A program made the translations under genes and the position numbers. A DNA stretch of 5,375 nucleotides from the NCBI GenBank assembly GCA_937888665.1, contig CALBET010001072.1, positions 1 through 5,375 on the forward strand, read 5' to 3'. The notes beneath the pieces are model-generated. The model had not been told where the DNA came from and did no database searches. It was given only the letters and a program-made list of their open reading frames with translations. Origin of the DNA: an uncultured Acidobacteriota bacterium. GTDB lineage: Bacteria; Acidobacteriota; Vicinamibacteria; Vicinamibacterales; UBA8438. Shown here one piece after another: positions 3,956-5,375 of this stretch (positions are counted from its first letter, which is position 1; each line of letters begins with the position of its first letter).

Positions 3956-5375
3956 CCAACGACGCACGGCCGAACGCGGATGTCCAACCCGCCGTGGCAA
4001 CCGGCTCGCTCGACCCTGAGGAATTGTATGTCGGGGCCGGTCCGGCGGCCGTCGACCACGCGGCGGAAGCCACGCGGGCGCGGCAGCTGGCGGCGCGGTA
4101 TCGGCTTGAGTTCGTCGACATGGCAAAGTTTCGCATCGATGCGGAGCTCTTCCGGTCGATTCCGGCGGATCTGATGCTCCGTTACGGCTTCGTGCCGCAT
4201 CGCAAGGAAGACCAGACGCTCGTGATTGTGGTGTCGGATCCGTCCGACCTACCGATGATCGACGAGCTGACCTTGCTGCTCAACACGCCGATCCGGGTGA
4301 CCGTGGGGACGTCGTCGGCCATCGAGGCGATTCTCAAGAAGAGCGAGGGCTCGCAGCGGGTCCTCGACGAGGCCACGGAAAGCTTCGAACTGCAGATTCT
4401 CCGGGAGGGCGAAGGCGACGAGGACGACCTGACCGTCGAGCGGCTGACGAGCGATATCAGTCCGGTCATCCGGCTGGTCGACTCGATGATCTACACCGCG
4501 CTCCAGCGCCGCGCCAGCGACATCCATATCGAGACGCAGGATGACGCCGTGTATGTGAAATATCGTATCGACGGCACGCTCCAGTCGGCCATGCGGCCGG
4601 TCGACAAGCGCTTCCACAGCGCCATCCTGTCCCGAGTCAAGGTCATGGCTGAGTTGGACATCGCCGAGAAGCGGGTACCCCAAGACGGACGATTCAAGGT
4701 ACGGGTGCCTGGCAAGACGATTGACTTCCGGGTCTCCATCATGCCGACGGTCCACGGCGAGGACGCGGTCATCAGGATTCTGGACAAGGAGACCATCAGC
4801 GAGCAGTTCAGCGAACTGCGGCTCGACATCCTGGGGTTCGCGGAGTCGGAGCTGCGGCGTTTCCGGCGGGCCATCATGGAGCCCTACGGCATGGTGCTCG
4901 TGACCGGACCGACCGGCAGCGGCAAGACCACCACCCTGTACGCCGCGCTGTCGGAAATTCACTCGCCCGAAGACAAGATCGTCACCATCGAAGATCCGGT
5001 CGAGTATCAACTGCACGGCATCACCCAGATCCCGATCAACGAGCGCAAGGGGCTCACGTTCGCGCGCGGCCTGCGTTCGATCCTCCGGCACGACCCGGAC
5101 AAGATCATGGTCGGAGAGATTCGCGACTCCGAGACCGCCCAGATCGCGATTCAGTCGGCCCTGACCGGTCACCTGGTGTTCACCACCGTGCACGCCAACA
5201 ACGTGCTCGATGTTCTGGGGCGGTTCTTGAATATGGGTGTCGAGGCCTACCAGTTCGTGTCGTCGCTCAACTGTGTCATGGCGCAACGGCTGGTGCGGAT
5301 GGTCTGTCCGGAGTGTCGGCGCCGGGCGACAGTGACGCGCGAGGCGCTGGAAGAGTCCGGACTGGACGCTCGGTT
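3952..5375 (+). CDS. gspE: GspE/PilB-family secretion or pilus assembly ATPase, C-terminally cut by the window
   Basis: 474 complete codons are visible and the frame stays open to the right edge. This hexameric cytoplasmic ATPase drives pseudopilus or pilus extension. A variable start (1-40) precedes an N-terminal GspE/MshEN-like domain (about 44-130, with LEFVDMAKFRID and RSIPADLMLRYGFVPHR). The core shows ASDIHIE (188-194), YRIDGTL (204-210), AEKRVPQDGR (238-247), Walker A GPTGSGKTT (319-327, Lys325), the Asp box TIEDPVEY (345-352), Walker B IMVGEIRD (385-392) and the His box TGHLVFTTVHANN (405-416). CPEC at 452-455 is the first half of the zinc tetracysteine site; the second pair lies beyond the edge. 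All catalytic boxes are intact. The start ATG overlaps the gspF stop as ATGA, indicating translational coupling. The visible N-terminal domain has RLE where the c-di-GMP-binding MshE motif has RLG, so nucleotide-messenger binding is doubtful. Confidence 0.95.
   Translation, partial: MTNDARPNADVQPAVATGSLDPEELYVGAGPAAVDHAAEATRARQLAARYRLEFVDMAKFRIDAELFRSIPADLMLRYGFVPHRKEDQTLVIVVSDPSDLPMIDELTLLLNTPIRVTVGTSSAIEAILKKSEGSQRVLDEATESFELQILREGEGDEDDLTVERLTSDISPVIRLVDSMIYTALQRRASDIHIETQDDAVYVKYRIDGTLQSAMRPVDKRFHSAILSRVKVMAELDIAEKRVPQDGRFKVRVPGKTIDFRVSIMPTVHGEDAVIRILDKETISEQFSELRLDILGFAESELRRFRRAIMEPYGMVLVTGPTGSGKTTTLYAALSEIHSPEDKIVTIEDPVEYQLHGITQIPINERKGLTFARGLRSILRHDPDKIMVGEIRDSETAQIAIQSALTGHLVFTTVHANNVLDVLGRFLNMGVEAYQFVSSLNCVMAQRLVRMVCPECRRRATVTREALEESGLDAR

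Noticed and set aside
3995..4210. c-di-GMP-binding MshEN-type motif in the GspE N-terminal domain
   Set aside because: The domain is related, but the RLG signature is RLE here and the spaced Leu/Pro pattern is not clear, so I do not claim ligand binding.
4249..5286. Long open frame (345 codons) on the minus strand
   Set aside because: It lies wholly opposite the gspE ATPase, whose Walker and His boxes are unmistakable. Its translation is rich in Arg, Asp, His and Val, typical of an antisense shadow in GC-rich DNA.
1..5375. CRISPR arrays, tRNA/rRNA genes, insertion sequences, phage genes
   Set aside because: I looked for regular repeats, tRNA-like cloverleaf arms, transposase motifs and terminal inverted repeats by eye and saw none.

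Overview
The window looks like chromosomal DNA of a GC-rich, Gram-negative-type bacterium. It carries an outer-membrane-type lipoprotein signal, a periplasmic lytic transglycosylase and a type II secretion/type IV pilus motor. The gene mix and the style of the GspE/GspF proteins feel like Acidobacteriota or a similar lineage such as Myxococcota or Planctomycetota. That placement is an impression, not something the sequence proves.

Left side, minus strand (1-760): two genes read leftward and out of the window. The first is a complete hexameric shell protein of a bacterial microcompartment (BMC-H, PduA/EutM-like, 473-760) with a clear ribosome binding site. It is followed after a 136-bp gap by the first 112 codons of a CoA-acylating aldehyde dehydrogenase (1-336). 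A shell protein next to a CoA-acylating aldehyde dehydrogenase is the core signature of an aldehyde-processing metabolosome, so this is probably the right-hand edge of a BMC locus whose signature enzyme lies outside the window.

Middle, plus strand (884-2551): divergent from the BMC genes is a lipoprotein of unknown function (about 293 residues, lipobox LAGC). A perfect 9-bp inverted repeat lies over its possible starts. Next, after a short gap, comes a secreted SLT-family lytic transglycosylase (1892-2551). It has a -10-like element placed so that its mRNA could be leaderless.

Right side, plus strand (2552-5375): a 195-bp intergenic region holds a stem-loop just after the transglycosylase and a perfect extended -10 element (TGGTATAAT). 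It precedes a gspF/pilC-family inner-membrane platform gene (2747-3955). That gene overlaps by 4 nt (ATGA) a gspE/pilB-family secretion ATPase (3952 to the window end, truncated inside its zinc-binding region). The two form a translationally coupled motor/platform pair for a type II secretion or type IV pilus machine. The neighbouring transglycosylase could help open the peptidoglycan for such a machine, but that link is inferred from position only.

No tRNA, rRNA, CRISPR array, insertion sequence or phage gene is visible. The most interesting part is the BMC edge. The genes themselves belong to known families, and the window alone does not prove a new system.
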